The notes under the pieces: model-generated
Told to the model about the DNA's origin: nothing
Database searches by the model: none
The model's input: only the letters and a program-made list of their open reading frames with translations
Position numbers and translations under genes: made by a program
In this document: piece after piece, positions 18,720 through 30,864 of the stretch
How positions within the stretch are numbered: position 1 is the first letter of the stretch
How the letters are laid out: each line of letters opens with the position of its first letter
Origin: Agaribacter marinus
GTDB taxonomy: Bacteria; Pseudomonadota; Gammaproteobacteria; Enterobacterales; Alteromonadaceae
Reading direction: 5' to 3'
Length of the DNA stretch: 64,000 bases
Assembly: GCF_030160655.1 (NCBI RefSeq)
Contig: NZ_BSOT01000005.1
Coordinates: forward strand, 806,001-870,000

Positions 18720-20429
18720 TCAGCGGCGAAAACGGAAAAACACAATTGTTCCCAAAGAGGCTAAAAGCCAAAAACTAAATGACGCTCCTTGCCGCTCTCG
18801 GGAAACTCTGTCGTCTTCGGCGCAATCTGAAGGTGTATTTCCTGTTGGGCTAAGTTTTACACTGACAACAGTATCCAACGTTAGGGCCTCACCACTTTCG
18901 TCAGTTATCACAACACCTCTGGCATTCTTTCGAGGCACAGTAGTAAAGGCGTCAGCAATGATTTCATTGTTATCGTTAATATCAACGGCTGAAACAATTT
19001 TATAAGGAGAATCACAGGGTAACAATGTATTCAAATCCGTAAAGGTATCACTTTCTATATCATATATAAAACCCACTCTAGGGCGTTGCGCCGAGGATAT
19101 AGATGCTTCCGATTCCGCATCGCCAACGACAATATTATTGTTATTTAGCGCTCTAGGAACAGTAGCTGAGCCAACGAAAAAGCCCTGAACGACATTCATC
19201 TCATTAGTATTGCGATCAAAAGTAAAAAGTTTGTTCCTTGGTGCACCGTTAATAAATTGTCCGACATAACCAACTATATAGTTATTATCGTTAATATTAG
19301 TCGCAAAACTTGGTAAGAACTCGTCGTCATCAGATAATCTTGTCGTCACACCGTTTTCAAATATAGCCGCAACAGGGCCAGGAGGGCGATCTTCTATCAC
19401 CAGCACACTTGAAAACCCAACCATCACTCCTGCGTTGTTTACGTCGAGTCCTCTTGAATGATTTGAATCACTAAACTCATCCGGCTCATATAAGTTATCA
19501 AACAGTTGTGTCGATACTATGTTACCCTCTGCATCTAACTGCCAAAGGGTAGCTTTAGTTTCATAATCGAGATTGTCATATATTAGGCCGGCAATGAATG
19601 TAGATCTTGTATCGGCTTGATTAAATCTTACATATTCACAAACCTCAACAGGAACGTCACCCCGTTGTTCGTCGTCTAAACAAAGCGCCAAGGCTTCTTG
19701 AAGTGATTCAGCACTGGCAACAGAACTAACACCAGCTACCTGTAAGTTCGCATTTATTTGATAAGCTTCGCTAAAGCCGCCACCGTCAATATTGCCTGGT
19801 GCTAAAGGCGTAACCCTATCGCCAACTTGCACAAATGCTCTATTCAAAAACTCATTAACAACAAAAAATTGTGCTTCATCGTTTTCATTTACGTAATCAA
19901 CCCTAGAAAATGGTCCGGCCATATTGCCAATAACATGTGTACCAAGTGCCGAATCCGTCAGGCGAACATTTGACGAAAACGTGAAGCCATCGGTACCGTC
20001 CATTTCTGAATCAAAACCGTTAACGTATGTTACATCTGTACCATCCGTTTTATATCCAATATCCGATGCTAATTTTTGAAACCTAGCATCAGGCTGAATT
20101 GTGCCTAGTGACGCTCGAGCTTGTAATAATTGGTCGATCACCAAAGTATAATCAAAATCATTGAAATTCCCTGCTGCAGCCGCGTCAGGATCGGTCAAAG
20201 GAGCATCATCAATATTTAAAAGGCTTAAGTCAATCGGTTGATTAAATAGGTCACGTGCAGTAACCAAACTCAAGCCGGTATTGTCAATCGACGTACCAAA
20301 ATGCCTTTGTGATACATCACTTAGAGGTAGTACATGCACCTCATAACTAGCAGCATGTGCTGAATTTGCAACAGACGCAGCGCCAAATAGGGCTAACAAA
20401 AGTGCACTTACAATAGGTTTTCTCTTCAT
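18720..20429 (-). CDS. DUF3466-family exported protein with C-terminal sorting-like tail
   Basis: A 569-residue protein with a signal peptide (ends AHAAS near residue 27) and HAF/beta-propeller-like repeats such as VGFSSV, IVGYVG and NNNIVVGDAES, as in DUF3466 proteins found beside uup in Alteromonadales. The C-terminus has a hydrophobic stretch followed by RFRR (GASFSFWLLASLGTIVFFRFRR region, 548-569). It resembles a degenerate GlyGly-CTERM rhombosortase signal, so the protein may be processed and placed on the surface or secreted. It lies 12 bases after uup and probably belongs to the same operon. The function is unknown. Confidence 0.8.
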   Translation of the reverse strand: MKRKPIVSALLLALFGAASVANSAHAASYEVHVLPLSDVSQRHFGTSIDNTGLSLVTARDLFNQPIDLSLLNIDDAPLTDPDAAAAGNFNDFDYTLVIDQLLQARASLGTIQPDARFQKLASDIGYKTDGTDVTYVNGFDSEMDGTDGFTFSSNVRLTDSALGTHVIGNMAGPFSRVDYVNENDEAQFFVVNEFLNRAFVQVGDRVTPLAPGNIDGGGFSEAYQINANLQVAGVSSVASAESLQEALALCLDDEQRGDVPVEVCEYVRFNQADTRSTFIAGLIYDNLDYETKATLWQLDAEGNIVSTQLFDNLYEPDEFSDSNHSRGLDVNNAGVMVGFSSVLVIEDRPPGPVAAIFENGVTTRLSDDDEFLPSFATNINDNNYIVGYVGQFINGAPRNKLFTFDRNTNEMNVVQGFFVGSATVPRALNNNNIVVGDAESEASISSAQRPRVGFIYDIESDTFTDLNTLLPCDSPYKIVSAVDINDNNEIIADAFTTVPRKNARGVVITDESGEALTLDTVVSVKLSPTGNTPSDCAEDDRVSRERQGASFSFWLLASLGTIVFFRFRR

Positions 20430-20441
20430 TAATAATCCTGC

Positions 20442-22358
20442 TTACTGCGCGTTATTATTCTTATCTTCTAATATCTGCCAACGTTCAAATGTCGCATCTA
20501 GCTTTTCTTCTAGCTTAGCTAATTCATCCAATACTGGCTGGGTTTCATCAACGTTTTTTTGAAAAAAATCTGGATGGTTAATCTTTTCTTGCAGAGTTTC
20601 AATGTCTGTTTCGATGGTATCAATTTCTTGAGGTAACAATGTTAGCTCTCTTGATTCCTTGTAAGATAACTTTCCACTTTTATTATTACTGTTTGACGAC
20701 TTTTGAGGCTTCTCTTTTTCTTTCTTTTCGCTTTCGACAGTCGCCTGAATATGTTTTTCTTGTTGCGCATACCAAGCAGCCATATCTGCGTACCCACCAA
20801 CAAACTGGCGAATATTACCATTGTTTTCAAAAGACAAACAGCTTGTTACAACATTGTCGATAAAAATACGATCATGACTGACCAACAATAGCGTTCCTTC
20901 ATAATCCATTAATAATGACTCTAGGAGTTCGAGTGTTTCGACATCCAGATCATTAGTTGGTTCATCCAGTATCAATAAGTTATTTGGCTTGAGCATGAGC
21001 TTGGCTAGCATTAGGCGGTTTTTCTCTCCACCTGAGAGCGCTTTAACCGGCACATTTGCGCGTTCAGGCGTAAATAAGTAGTCTTGTAGATAGCTAATGA
21101 CGTGACGATTATGTCCATTCACAACGAGATCGCGCTTCCCATCTGCAACCGTATCTATCACTGTTTTTTCCAGATCTAGTTGACTACGGTGCTGATCAAA
21201 GTAAGCCACTTCGATATTCGTCCCACGAATGATCTCGCCTTTATCTGGGCTAAGCTCACCCAGCAATAATTTGATAAACGTCGTTTTACCTGAACCATTA
21301 GGGCCAATAAGCGCCAGCTTGTCGCCGCGACTGATCAATACGTTAAGCCCATTCACAATTGTTTTGTTTGAAAACCCATAACTCACGTTTTCTAACTCAA
21401 AGATACGTTTACCGGAGCGCGTAGTATTTGTTGCAGTAATAACCGCATTGCCACTTAGGTTTCGACGTTCTTTAAATTCATTTCTAAGTGCCTTTAACGC
21501 TCTGACTCGTCCTTCGTTGCGTGTCCGCCGAGCTTTGATACCTTGACGTATCCACACTTCTTCTTGCGCTAACTTCTTATCAAAGAGTTTATTTTGCTCC
21601 GCCTCAACCTCTAAGTCGTGGGCTTTTTTAACAAGATAATCGTCATAGTTTGTGTCGTAAGATGTCACTTTACCGCGATCAATATCTAATATGCGTGTAG
21701 CAACACGTTTAATGAATGCCCTGTCATGACTGATAAACACAACGGCACCTTGAAAAGACATCACAGTGTCCTCTAACCATTTGACGGTATCGATGTCTAA
21801 GTGGTTAGTCGGTTCATCTAATAGTAAGATGTCCGGCGATTGTACCATGGCACGCGCAAGTGCCGCCTTTCGTCGCCAACCGCCAGACAGTGCGGCTAGG
21901 CTTGATTCTGGTACAAGGTCAAATTGCGTCAACAACTGGTGAATCCGCTGTTCTAAGCCCCAGGCATTTTTAGTTTCCAGTTGCTCCTGCAAGGTCTGTA
22001 GCTTATTGAGGTTAGTCTCAGAGGGATCGTCAACAACAAGTGCGGTTTGTTTATTATAACGTTTGAGTAAATCGGCGTTATCTTTTAGCCCTTCTGCAAC
22101 GTAATCAAATATACTTACATCTGTTCGTTGTGGCGGATCTTGCGACAGTCTTGATATCACTAACTCATGGCTAAACAACAATTGTCCATCATCTAGCTTA
22201 ATGTCTTTGCTCAACACTTTAAGCAAGGTCGATTTTCCGCTGCCGTTGCGTCCTAAGATACACAAACGCTCATTTTCATGAACGTTAAAATTGGCACCAT
22301 CCAATAGCGGTGGCTGCCCAAAAATAATGCTGCCGTTAATTACTTGCACTAAACTCAT
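20442..22358 (-). CDS. uup: ABC-F ATPase Uup
   Basis: A cytosolic ABC-F protein of 638 residues with two ATPase cassettes and no membrane part. Walker A motifs GRNGSGKST (about 35-43) and GPNGSGKTT, signature motifs LSGGWRRKAALARAM and LSGGEKNRLMLAKLM, and Walker B LLLDEPTNHLD and LILDEPTNDLD are visible. A lysine/glutamate-rich linker and a C-terminal coiled coil (DNA/ribosome-binding domain of Uup) finish the protein. Uup acts on ribosomes and affects precise excision of transposons. The start overlaps the glutaredoxin stop as ATGA, so it is translationally coupled. Confidence 0.95.
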   Translation of the reverse strand: MSLVQVINGSIIFGQPPLLDGANFNVHENERLCILGRNGSGKSTLLKVLSKDIKLDDGQLLFSHELVISRLSQDPPQRTDVSIFDYVAEGLKDNADLLKRYNKQTALVVDDPSETNLNKLQTLQEQLETKNAWGLEQRIHQLLTQFDLVPESSLAALSGGWRRKAALARAMVQSPDILLLDEPTNHLDIDTVKWLEDTVMSFQGAVVFISHDRAFIKRVATRILDIDRGKVTSYDTNYDDYLVKKAHDLEVEAEQNKLFDKKLAQEEVWIRQGIKARRTRNEGRVRALKALRNEFKERRNLSGNAVITATNTTRSGKRIFELENVSYGFSNKTIVNGLNVLISRGDKLALIGPNGSGKTTFIKLLLGELSPDKGEIIRGTNIEVAYFDQHRSQLDLEKTVIDTVADGKRDLVVNGHNRHVISYLQDYLFTPERANVPVKALSGGEKNRLMLAKLMLKPNNLLILDEPTNDLDVETLELLESLLMDYEGTLLLVSHDRIFIDNVVTSCLSFENNGNIRQFVGGYADMAAWYAQQEKHIQATVESEKKEKEKPQKSSNSNNKSGKLSYKESRELTLLPQEIDTIETDIETLQEKINHPDFFQKNVDETQPVLDELAKLEEKLDATFERWQILEDKNNNAQ

Positions 22359-22585
22359 GCTAAAAATTCTTCAAGTTGCTTACTATCAAAAATCCATCCT
22401 AATTCTTTTTTACTATCGTCACGTTTTAGCACCGGAATACGCGCGCCATACCGGTGATATAAATCAACGTTATTGCGCACATTAACTTCTTCAACAATCA
22501 AATCATCTCTACCGAGCAAGCTTACAAGCGCCTTGGCTTGTAAGCATAAGCCACAATTTGGCCCTGTAAACAGAATTAACTTCAT
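22355..22585 (-). CDS. Glutaredoxin-family protein (DUF836 type)
   Basis: A 76-residue thioredoxin-fold protein with a redox motif CGLC (FTGPNCGLCLQAK) and the cis-proline region ARIPVLK. It is likely a small thiol-disulfide protein. The start is set at ATG 22585 because it overlaps the rlmKL stop as ATGA and aligns with glutaredoxins; five upstream codons in frame are not needed. It overlaps uup similarly, making a tight three-gene translational chain rlmKL-glutaredoxin-uup. Confidence 0.85.
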   Translation of the reverse strand: MKLILFTGPNCGLCLQAKALVSLLGRDDLIVEEVNVRNNVDLYHRYGARIPVLKRDDSKKELGWIFDSKQLEEFLA

Positions 22586-24720
22586 AAACTTAATACCCAA
22601 CAGTGATGAATTTTTTGATTTCTCGAAAAATCTTCAGGGATACTTTGTTTAGTTATATTTTGGATCGTAAACCCAGACGCGACTATCGCTGTTTCGTCTA
22701 ACTGAAAACTACGTAAATTGTTACTAAAGAAAATTTTGCCGTTTGGCTTTAAAATCGCTTTTACCGATTCAATCAAGGCAATGTGATCGCGTTGCACATC
22801 CCATGTATCCTGCATTCGCTTTGAGTTAGAAAATGACGGTGGATCTAAGAATATTCTATCGTAGCGGCATTGTTTTCTTTGCTGCGCTTGCGCTACCCAT
22901 TCAATACAGTTTGCTTGCTCAAATACATTGGCGCCTTTAATGCCGTTTAGCACAAAGTTGTCTTTTGCCCACTGTAGATATGTGTTCGACATATCCACTG
23001 AGGTTACCGAACGTGCACCACTAAGTGCTGCATGCACTGACACGCTGCCAGTATAACAAAACAAATTAAGTACATCTGCACCAGCGCATTGTGCCGCAAA
23101 CATTTGCCTAGTTTCTCGATGATCTAAAAACAAACCAACGTCTAAGTAGTCTTTTGGGTTAATCCAAAATTTAGCGCCATACTCATGCACGGTAAAACGC
23201 TTGTGTCTTGTCGAAACTTCTCGACTTGGTTTAGTTTTGTTTTTTTCGTATTGATTCTTGCCGGCCTGTTTTTTACGTGTTTTAACAACTAACTTTTTAG
23301 GATCGATACCGAGTGCTTTGGGCACATGCAAAATGGCATGCTGTAAACGTTCATTTGCCACTTTTTCAGGAATCGATTTAGGCGCTTGATACTCTTGCAG
23401 AATCACCCAATCGCCATACCTGTCAATCGCAAAATTGTAATTTGGTAAATCTGCATCGTAAACACGATAGGCGTCTGTGTGACCTTTATTAATCCACTTG
23501 GATAGTTTTTTTATGTTTTTCTTTAGGCGATTCGCTAGTTCGCTGTTCTCATCGACGACTGAGAACATTTCTAAATTCCCTTCGGTCATCTCATATAACG
23601 CTAGCTGACACTCAAGCTTACCGTTGAACAATTGATAACGTTTATGTGCCCGCAATTTTAAAGCTTTGAGTAGACTTTGTTCACTACAAAGTAAGGCGAG
23701 TTGCCAGTTGGCAAAGTGCGTCTTAAAATGTTCCCCTAATTCATCATAAAGCGGTAACATGCTGGCAAATTCACCGAGTCGTTCTCCGTAGGGCGGATTA
23801 GATACGATTTGCCCACTTTCTGTCGGTGGACGTAACTGAAGTGCATCCACTTGCTTAAACTCAATATAATCGATGACATTTGCACGCGTCGCATTTTCAA
23901 TGGCTTTTTCTACCACTATCATGCTGACATCCGAGCCAAAAATTGGCATCTTGGGCTTGCTAATTTGTGCTTCAGCCTTTGCTTCTATTGCTTGCCAAGT
24001 CCGTAATTTATGCCCTAAATAAAAGTCGAAGCCCCACATGTCACGATGCATATTCGGTGGGATATTGGCGGCCATCATGGCAGCTTCTATCGCGATGGTA
24101 CCAGAGCCGCACATAGGATCTAGCAATGGCGTATCGCCATTTGGTTGCCACCCACTGCGTTTTAGCATCGCAACGGCCACATGTTCTTTTAGTGGGGCGT
24201 CGCCAGTGTCTAAGCGGTATCCTCGCATATGTAAGCTATTACCGCTAAAATCAACGCATATATCAGCGTGCTCTCTAAACACCCTTACTTGAAACTTTAT
24301 GTAAGCGTTGCTTTTGTCCACATTTGGACGCGGCAATTGTTGCTCTTGAAAACTATCGACGACGGCGTCTTTTACTTTTTGCGCAATAAACTGCGTATTA
24401 CGCAACTCCCTATTGGCGCCCCGCGCAGTGATTAAAAAAGGCGTATCGCTGGCAAACACGTCTGGCCATTTAACACTACTGGCTAGAGAGTACAGCTTTT
24501 CTGCATCGTCAGCTCTACCAGAAGCAAGCACTACAAGTACTCGGTTTGCGAGTCTGCTGTGCAAACAAAGCGTATACGCTGCGCGCAAATCAGCGCTAAA
24601 ACGACATTGCCCGGGCTTAACTCGGATACTGTCTAAATCTGTCTCATCACATAAATCCGCAATTTCAATTTTGAGTAATTCTTCTATACCGGTTGACGTG
24701 GTAACAATAATATCAGGCAT
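22582..24720 (-). CDS. rlmL: Bifunctional 23S rRNA methyltransferase RlmKL (m2G2445 and m7G2069)
   Basis: A 712-residue fusion enzyme with SAM as donor. An N-terminal THUMP domain is followed by the RlmL methylase with [14 protein letters not shown] and the catalytic [12 protein letters not shown]-terminal RlmK methylase contains [16 protein letters not shown] and [13 protein letters not shown]. Length matches the E. coli fusion (702). The start overlaps the end of pyrD by eight bases, and the stop overlaps the glutaredoxin start, so it is embedded in an operon. Confidence 0.96.
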   Translation of the reverse strand: MPDIIVTTSTGIEELLKIEIADLCDETDLDSIRVKPGQCRFSADLRAAYTLCLHSRLANRVLVVLASGRADDAEKLYSLASSVKWPDVFASDTPFLITARGANRELRNTQFIAQKVKDAVVDSFQEQQLPRPNVDKSNAYIKFQVRVFREHADICVDFSGNSLHMRGYRLDTGDAPLKEHVAVAMLKRSGWQPNGDTPLLDPMCGSGTIAIEAAMMAANIPPNMHRDMWGFDFYLGHKLRTWQAIEAKAEAQISKPKMPIFGSDVSMIVVEKAIENATRANVIDYIEFKQVDALQLRPPTESGQIVSNPPYGERLGEFASMLPLYDELGEHFKTHFANWQLALLCSEQSLLKALKLRAHKRYQLFNGKLECQLALYEMTEGNLEMFSVVDENSELANRLKKNIKKLSKWINKGHTDAYRVYDADLPNYNFAIDRYGDWVILQEYQAPKSIPEKVANERLQHAILHVPKALGIDPKKLVVKTRKKQAGKNQYEKNKTKPSREVSTRHKRFTVHEYGAKFWINPKDYLDVGLFLDHRETRQMFAAQCAGADVLNLFCYTGSVSVHAALSGARSVTSVDMSNTYLQWAKDNFVLNGIKGANVFEQANCIEWVAQAQQRKQCRYDRIFLDPPSFSNSKRMQDTWDVQRDHIALIESVKAILKPNGKIFFSNNLRSFQLDETAIVASGFTIQNITKQSIPEDFSRNQKIHHCWVLSL

Positions 24721-25717
24721 TCACGAGCTCTTTAATTAGTTTGGGGCCTTGGTATATAAAGGACGAATATACTTGTAGTAAGCTAGCACCTGCATTTATA
24801 CGCGCTTTGGCGTCATCTGTATTGGTAATACCACCAACCCCAATAATGGGTAACTTCCCGCCCAGTTTATCCGCAAGTAAGCGTGTAATTTCTTGGCTTT
24901 TATCTCGCAGCACTTTACCACTTAGCCCCCCCATCTCATTTGCGTGTACATGCCCTATAACAGTGTCGCGCGCTAAGGTTGTGTTTGTGGCTATAACTCC
25001 ATCCATTTCAGTCGCTATTAATTGTTCTGCAATTTGAGCAATCGCGATTTCGTCATTGTCTGGGGCAATTTTAACTAGCAATGGTACATATTTCCCTGTC
25101 GCTTGTTGTTGCTTAAGTTGCGCTTCTTTTAAGCCACAAAGTAAGGTTTCCAGCGCATCACCAAACTGTAAATTACGCAATCCCGGTGTGTTTGGCGAAG
25201 AAATATTGATCGTGATGTATGATGCATGTGGGTAAACTTTATTTAAGCATATTAAATAATCATCAAGGGCACTCTCTTCAGGTGTGGTTTTATTTTTACC
25301 AATATTAATACCCAAAATACCATCAAATTTACTTTCTTTTACACGTTCAACTAAGTAATCAACGCCTTTATTGTTAAAGCCCATGCGATTAATAATTGCC
25401 TGATGCTCAGGTAAGCGAAACAAACGCGGTTTTTCGTTCCCCGCTTGAGGTTTAGGCGTTACTGTGCCGACTTCAATAAAGCCAAACCCCATTGCGGCAA
25501 ACGCATCTATGCACTCAGCATTTTTGTCTAAACCCGCAGCTAAACCAACCGCATTTGGAAAATTGAGACCAAAGCACGTGACAGGCTTATTGGGTACAGT
25601 TTGTTTGTAGAGGCTATTTAACACATTGTGTTGAGAGCGTTTTAGAAATCCAAGGGAAACATCATGGCTCCACTCAGGATCGCAGCGTAATAAGGTTTTT
25701 TGAACTAATGAATACAC
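24713..25717 (-). CDS. pyrD: Dihydroorotate dehydrogenase (quinone), class 2
   Basis: Fourth step of pyrimidine synthesis: oxidises dihydroorotate to orotate, passing electrons to quinone at the inner membrane with FMN. The FMN-domain signatures are present ([42 protein letters not shown] with the class 2 catalytic Ser, and GVGGI near the end). I choose the GTG at 25717, giving 334 residues, because E. coli PyrD (336) aligns from there ([16 protein letters not shown]). The open frame extends 15 codons further, but those lie inside the terminator of the preceding gene. A promoter must therefore lie within or across the gdh terminator, or there is read-through. The unusual start needs checking. 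Confidence 0.93.
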   Translation of the reverse strand: MYSLVQKTLLRCDPEWSHDVSLGFLKRSQHNVLNSLYKQTVPNKPVTCFGLNFPNAVGLAAGLDKNAECIDAFAAMGFGFIEVGTVTPKPQAGNEKPRLFRLPEHQAIINRMGFNNKGVDYLVERVKESKFDGILGINIGKNKTTPEESALDDYLICLNKVYPHASYITINISSPNTPGLRNLQFGDALETLLCGLKEAQLKQQQATGKYVPLLVKIAPDNDEIAIAQIAEQLIATEMDGVIATNTTLARDTVIGHVHANEMGGLSGKVLRDKSQEITRLLADKLGGKLPIIGVGGITNTDDAKARINAGASLLQVYSSFIYQGPKLIKELVNA

Positions 25718-25728
25718 AGTTTTCTCAT

Positions 25729-25753
25729 AAAAAAGCCCTGCAATGCAGGGCTT
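25729..25753 (-). terminator. Terminator of the glutamate dehydrogenase gene
   Basis: On the minus strand AAGCCCTGC / GCAGGGCTT with a three-base loop and six T residues following, 22 bases after the dehydrogenase stop codon and 11 bases before the GTG of pyrD. Confidence 0.85.
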
Positions 25754-25775
25754 GTTTTGCACTTGGTGCGCTATT

Positions 25776-28700
25776 TTAATGGTTAGTGCTTATACTTAAC
25801 AGCATCAATTCACGTAAAGCGACAGAAAATTTTGCAAACTCATGGTTATCTGACGTTTTAAACTCAGACATCATATGATGCCAACGCGCTAACTTAGGCT
25901 TATTAGCTTGTGTCCAAGCATCTAAAATCTCGTCTGCACTTTGTTTCTTGCTACTTGAGTTTAATATAACAATAGCCAAAGCACGTTGCTGCCAATCAAG
26001 TTCTTCTCGGTATGAAGCCCTTGCCAATGCTTGCCAATGATTGGCAACGGATTGGTTATTGATCTGTTGTAAAAACCAATGTAACTCAAACTTATTACCT
26101 AATTGATAATAAATTCGCGCCACTAGTTCTACGTCATATGACTCTTCTTCTGCCACTTGTGCCAAGTCCAAACATGAGAACAAGTTACTTAAAGACGCAA
26201 TACGCTTAGCTTCCGACTCTCCCACATGGTTGTCAATAAGCTCTTGTGTGCGCTTTTCAACTTCTTGCACTTCTTCGTTAACCAAGAAATTGTGTAAATT
26301 GGCGCTAACAACTTCAAATGCTTTTCGATACTTGGCAATGGCTTTGTCGATGGCCAAGTCTTTTTCGCCATGACGTATAAACCAACGACATGTTCTGCGT
26401 AATGCTCGACGCATATCATCAAGCACTTCGAGTTGAACATTTGCATCAATGACATTATCCAAATTTTCTACGGCGCACCATAAATCAGACATTTGGAAAA
26501 CACCTTTTACTACCGAAAATGCCTGCACAATGTCAGCCACCTCTGCGCCGGTCTCTTCCTTAATACGATAAACAAAGTTTAAGCCCATATCGTTAACAAT
26601 TTCGTTCGCAAGTTTAGTGGCAATAATTTCGCCACGTAATGGATGCTCCTGCATTTGCGCACTAAATTTACTTCTCAACACCCCGGGAAATGCTAGTTCT
26701 AGGTGCTGATTATAGTATGGGTTTTGGGTGATTTCGGGTATATTGAATTGCTCTTTTAATACCATTTTACCGTAAGCAATCAATACAGATAATTCTGGCC
26801 GCGTTAACCCTTTACCAGTCACCACTCGCTCAGATATTTCGTCATCGCTCGGAATAAATTCGAGTTCACGATTTAGTGCACCCTCGCGTTCTAGGCCATG
26901 TATAAAACGAAGCTGTTCTTTTATTTGTTTTACACCGCCAAGCTCGGTGATAGAAATAGATTGGGTCTGACGATAACAATCCTCTAGTACAATCGTCGAT
27001 ACGTCATCCGTCATATCATAAAGTAAGTTGTTTCGTTGCTTAACGGTTAAATCACCGTTACTAACAAGGTTATTAAGTAAGATTTTGATGTTTACTTCGT
27101 TGTCCGAACAATCAACCCCGCCGACGTTGTCGATAAAGTCGGTGTTGACACGGCCGCCATGTGCCGCGTATTCAATGCGGCCAAGCTGCGTTACGCCAAG
27201 ATTCCCGCCCTCGCCTACTATCTTAGCGCGGACTTCATTCCCGTTCACTCGTAAACTATCATTGGCTCTATCTCCTACTTCCGCATGAGACTCCGCAGAG
27301 CTTTTGATGTATGTGCCAATGCCACCATTCCAAATAAGGTCTACGGGCATTTTTAGGATGTTATGCACAAGTTCATTTGGCGTCATTGTTGCCTGCTTAG
27401 TACCTAAACATTTCTTCATTTCGGGACTGAGCTTAATCGATTTTTCGCTACGTTTAAAAATACCACCGCCTTTGGAGATGAGTTTCCGATTATAGTCATC
27501 CCACGACAAAGAAGGGTCTTCAAATAAACGTAGACGCTCTTTGTAAGTAGTTTTTGGGTCTGGGTCCGGGTCGAAAAATATATGTAAATGATTAAATGCA
27601 GATACCAGTCTTGTGTATTCAGACAACAACATACCATTCCCAAATACATCACCAGCCATATCGCCAACTGCGACGCATGTAAAAGGTGTCGTTTGGCAAT
27701 CGATACCAATTTCTCTGAAGTGGCGTTTTACCGACTCCCAGGCACCACGGGCAGTAATCCCCATTTTCTTATGGTCATAACCTACGCTGCCGCCAGAAGC
27801 AAAAGCATCACCTAACCAAAAATTGAATTCATCAGAAATACCATTAGCGATATCTGAGAACGTCGCTGTGCCTTTATCTGCCGCAACGACCAGATATGGG
27901 TCATCTTCATCTAGACGAACCACACTTTCAGGGTACACAACTTTGCCATCTACAATGTTATCGGTAATGTCCAGTAAACTCCGGATAAAGGTTTTGTAAC
28001 ACGCTTGCCCTTCTTCCTGAATTGCCGCTCTATCGGCGTTCTCTGGCATACACTTACATACAAAACCACCTTTAGCGCCGACCGGCACAATGACGGTATT
28101 TTTAACCTGTTGTGCTTTTACTAGGCCTAAGATCTCTGTTCTAAAATCTTCCATTCGGTCAGACCAACGCAAACCACCACGCGCCACTTTACCCCCACGC
28201 AAGTGCACACCTTCAATTCTTGGGGAGTACACAAAAATTTCAAACTTTGGCATGGGCAACGGCATGTCAGGAATAATTTCAGGTAATAACTTAAACGAGA
28301 TATAAGGTTTTGCGTTACCTTCATTATCTTTTTGATAAAAATTAGTCCGCAACGTTGCCTTAATTAAATCTAAATAACGACGAATAATACGATCATCGTC
28401 CAAGTTAGATACCGCATCTAAAGACGCTAGTATCGCTTTTTCAGTACTGTCTATTTTCTTCTGATTACGTTTAATTTTCGGGTTAAAAATCAAATCAAAT
28501 AAACTAATAAGTGACTTAGCAATATCGGGATAACTTGCCATTGTATTGGCAATATAGTCGATACTAAATGATGAGCCAATTTGGCGCATGTATTTGGCGT
28601 AAGCGCGAACGATCGTTACCATCCGGCCAGTAATACTCGCCCCAAGTATGAGTCGGTTAAAGGCATCGTCTTCTAACTTGGTATCCCATACATTGGCAAA

Positions 28701-30614
28701 ACCGTCTTGAAAAAGCGCCTGTGCTTTTTCCATGTCAAAATCGCTGCTACGTTTATGTAGCATACTAAAGTCCATTACCCAATTCACAGCACCATCTTCA
28801 CTGGTGACTTTGTAGGGGCTTTCGTCAATCACCCGTAAACCAAAATTCTCAAGCATCGGCAACACATCTGACAAATGTATTGGTTCGTGCCGATGATAAA
28901 GTTTTAGTTTCACAACATCGCTTTCACTACCTTCCTCTTGAGGTCTGTAAAAAAGAATATCTAAGCAATTGTCGTCACATAATTCTTCGATTCGTTGTAA
29001 GTCAACTAAGGCTGCACTTGGCAGATTTTGATCGGCATAACTATGGGAAAAGGCGTTGCTGTACTTTTGCTGAATACCTTTACCCTTCTCTTCACCGTAC
29101 GCAGAAACGATTTTAAGATTTAATTTGTCTTGCCATGTTTTGGTTAATTCGACGATATTGTTTTCAATTTCGTTCACATCGAACTCCATATTATTGTTAT
29201 CAACACGCGCAATATAATGCGTTCTCGCATACACAGACTCAGAGAAGTACGTCGTAAACTCAACATCACCTTTCGCCTTTAGAGACCGTTTCAACAGGGC
29301 CTGCGTTTCACGCCTTAACTTTGTGTTGTAACGTTCTCGTGGTACGTACACCATGCACGAAAAAAATCGTCCAAAAGCGTCTTTACGCACAAAAAAACGG
29401 CTAATACCGCGTTCCTGCATTTGAAAAATACCCATAATGATCTTGGCAAGTTCATCATCGGGGGTTTGTATTAGCTCATCCCTAGGGTACGTTTCGACGA
29501 TATTCACAAAGGCTTTATAAGCATGTGTTCCTACCTCAAACCCAGAAATTTGACACATGCGGTCAATTTTTTCTTTCAACATCGGTAAATCTGCGGCGCT
29601 GCTATTGTAAAATGCTGCAGAGTAAAGGCCTAAGAAACGATGCTCACCACAGACATTGCCGCTACTATCAAATACCTTAATGCCAATATAATCCATGTAA
29701 GCTGGACGGTGTACTTTAGAGTATGAATTCGTCTTTGTTAAAATTAACGGCTTGTTAGATAAAGCTTCTTCACGTGCACTAGCAGGTAAATTTGATAGCA
29801 ATCTGTCACGATCGTTAATTGAGTTTTTCATCAAACCCAAACTGCTATCGTTTTTAGGGATCCATCGGTGATCGCCTTCAACGGCTTTTACATCATAATA
29901 ACGGTAGCCCATTAAGGTAAAATTATGATCATTTAGCCAGTTTAAAAACGTTTTACCTTGTGATTTAACGTCTTTATCCGCTTTACTTTTTGACTTATCA
30001 AAGTCTTTTGTCACATCCGCTAATTTATCGCGCATTGGATGCCAGTCACTTACCGAAAGTGAAACATCACTTACCACAGAATCTAATTCGGCAGTTAATG
30101 CTTCAATATCACTCGCGCGTGATTGGCGGTCAATCTCAATAAAGAATACGGTTTCAGACACATCATTCTTTTTACGAGATGAAGCGTCAGAAAAAGCGCT
30201 AACACGATTATGTTTGTCACGGCTTATATGCATTGGTGCATGCAACATCAAGTGTGACGTAATATTCATACGATTGATGGCCATTCGAATTGAATCGACC
30301 AAAAACGGCATGTCATCGACTATCAATTCAATAATGGTATGTGATGACTGCCAGCCGTGTTTAGCGATCTCAGGATTAAATACTTTGATGATGGATTTAC
30401 CTGAATGCTTATCTTGTAATTGCTGCCATAAGCTCAAAATAGCGCCATACAAATCGCTATCGCTGCGTCCTTGGAGGTCGTCGAAGGACATATTTTTTAA
30501 AAGTATTTGTCCAAATTGTTGGACTAAACTTGCTTGTTCAGGATTTACTTTGCTGTGTATTAGTGAAAAAACTTGCTCCAACAGCACCGAATTTTTTTGC
30601 TTGGTCACCGTCAT
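25776..30614 (-). CDS. NAD-specific glutamate dehydrogenase, 180-kDa class
   Basis: Large glutamate dehydrogenase (1612 residues) of the GDH-180 class, which deaminates glutamate to 2-oxoglutarate with NAD+, a catabolic role. Long N-terminal ACT-like regulatory part, then the catalytic core recognisable by [19 protein letters not shown] and [13 protein letters not shown] (about residues 820-860), followed by NAD-domain motifs [25 protein letters not shown] and [13 protein letters not shown], and a helical C-terminus. The start is ATG 30614 with GGGA upstream; a TTG four codons earlier is in frame. Monocistronic, with terminator directly after and its own leader 30615-30800. Confidence 0.95.
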   Translation of the reverse strand: MTVTKQKNSVLLEQVFSLIHSKVNPEQASLVQQFGQILLKNMSFDDLQGRSDSDLYGAILSLWQQLQDKHSGKSIIKVFNPEIAKHGWQSSHTIIELIVDDMPFLVDSIRMAINRMNITSHLMLHAPMHISRDKHNRVSAFSDASSRKKNDVSETVFFIEIDRQSRASDIEALTAELDSVVSDVSLSVSDWHPMRDKLADVTKDFDKSKSKADKDVKSQGKTFLNWLNDHNFTLMGYRYYDVKAVEGDHRWIPKNDSSLGLMKNSINDRDRLLSNLPASAREEALSNKPLILTKTNSYSKVHRPAYMDYIGIKVFDSSGNVCGEHRFLGLYSAAFYNSSAADLPMLKEKIDRMCQISGFEVGTHAYKAFVNIVETYPRDELIQTPDDELAKIIMGIFQMQERGISRFFVRKDAFGRFFSCMVYVPRERYNTKLRRETQALLKRSLKAKGDVEFTTYFSESVYARTHYIARVDNNNMEFDVNEIENNIVELTKTWQDKLNLKIVSAYGEEKGKGIQQKYSNAFSHSYADQNLPSAALVDLQRIEELCDDNCLDILFYRPQEEGSESDVVKLKLYHRHEPIHLSDVLPMLENFGLRVIDESPYKVTSEDGAVNWVMDFSMLHKRSSDFDMEKAQALFQDGFANVWDTKLEDDAFNRLILGASITGRMVTIVRAYAKYMRQIGSSFSIDYIANTMASYPDIAKSLISLFDLIFNPKIKRNQKKIDSTEKAILASLDAVSNLDDDRIIRRYLDLIKATLRTNFYQKDNEGNAKPYISFKLLPEIIPDMPLPMPKFEIFVYSPRIEGVHLRGGKVARGGLRWSDRMEDFRTEILGLVKAQQVKNTVIVPVGAKGGFVCKCMPENADRAAIQEEGQACYKTFIRSLLDITDNIVDGKVVYPESVVRLDEDDPYLVVAADKGTATFSDIANGISDEFNFWLGDAFASGGSVGYDHKKMGITARGAWESVKRHFREIGIDCQTTPFTCVAVGDMAGDVFGNGMLLSEYTRLVSAFNHLHIFFDPDPDPKTTYKERLRLFEDPSLSWDDYNRKLISKGGGIFKRSEKSIKLSPEMKKCLGTKQATMTPNELVHNILKMPVDLIWNGGIGTYIKSSAESHAEVGDRANDSLRVNGNEVRAKIVGEGGNLGVTQLGRIEYAAHGGRVNTDFIDNVGGVDCSDNEVNIKILLNNLVSNGDLTVKQRNNLLYDMTDDVSTIVLEDCYRQTQSISITELGGVKQIKEQLRFIHGLEREGALNRELEFIPSDDEISERVVTGKGLTRPELSVLIAYGKMVLKEQFNIPEITQNPYYNQHLELAFPGVLRSKFSAQMQEHPLRGEIIATKLANEIVNDMGLNFVYRIKEETGAEVADIVQAFSVVKGVFQMSDLWCAVENLDNVIDANVQLEVLDDMRRALRRTCRWFIRHGEKDLAIDKAIAKYRKAFEVVSANLHNFLVNEEVQEVEKRTQELIDNHVGESEAKRIASLSNLFSCLDLAQVAEEESYDVELVARIYYQLGNKFELHWFLQQINNQSVANHWQALARASYREELDWQQRALAIVILNSSSKKQSADEILDAWTQANKPKLARWHHMMSEFKTSDNHEFAKFSVALRELMLLSISTNH

Positions 30615-30807
30615 AAATTGTCCCAAATTCTTCTGTCGTTAGTGTGATTAGTGAGTCTTTAAAATAAGTAACATTCCGTATCACTTATTACACGTATTCT
30701 ATTGAATATAGACTTCTATCGGACATTTTCCTAAAAATATTAATAGTTTACTACTAAAAAATAACCAATTTTTTACAACTTGCATGACTATATTCTTTTA
30801 TTGCATA

Positions 30808-30830
30808 AAAAAAGCCCCTTAGGGCTTTTT
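30808..30830 (-). terminator. Terminator of the RND/YCF48 unit
   Basis: Stem AAAAAGCCC (30809-30817) / GGGCTTTTT (30822-30830) with a four-base loop and a T run on the minus strand, 35 bases after the RND stop codon. Confidence 0.85.
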
Positions 30831-30864
30831 AATAAATACTTAAGTAAAAATAATTTGGAACAGC

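Noticed and set aside
30214-30642. 142-residue frame opposite the glutamate dehydrogenase N-terminus
   Set aside because: Antisense shadow of a strongly supported gene; no domain or ribosome site.
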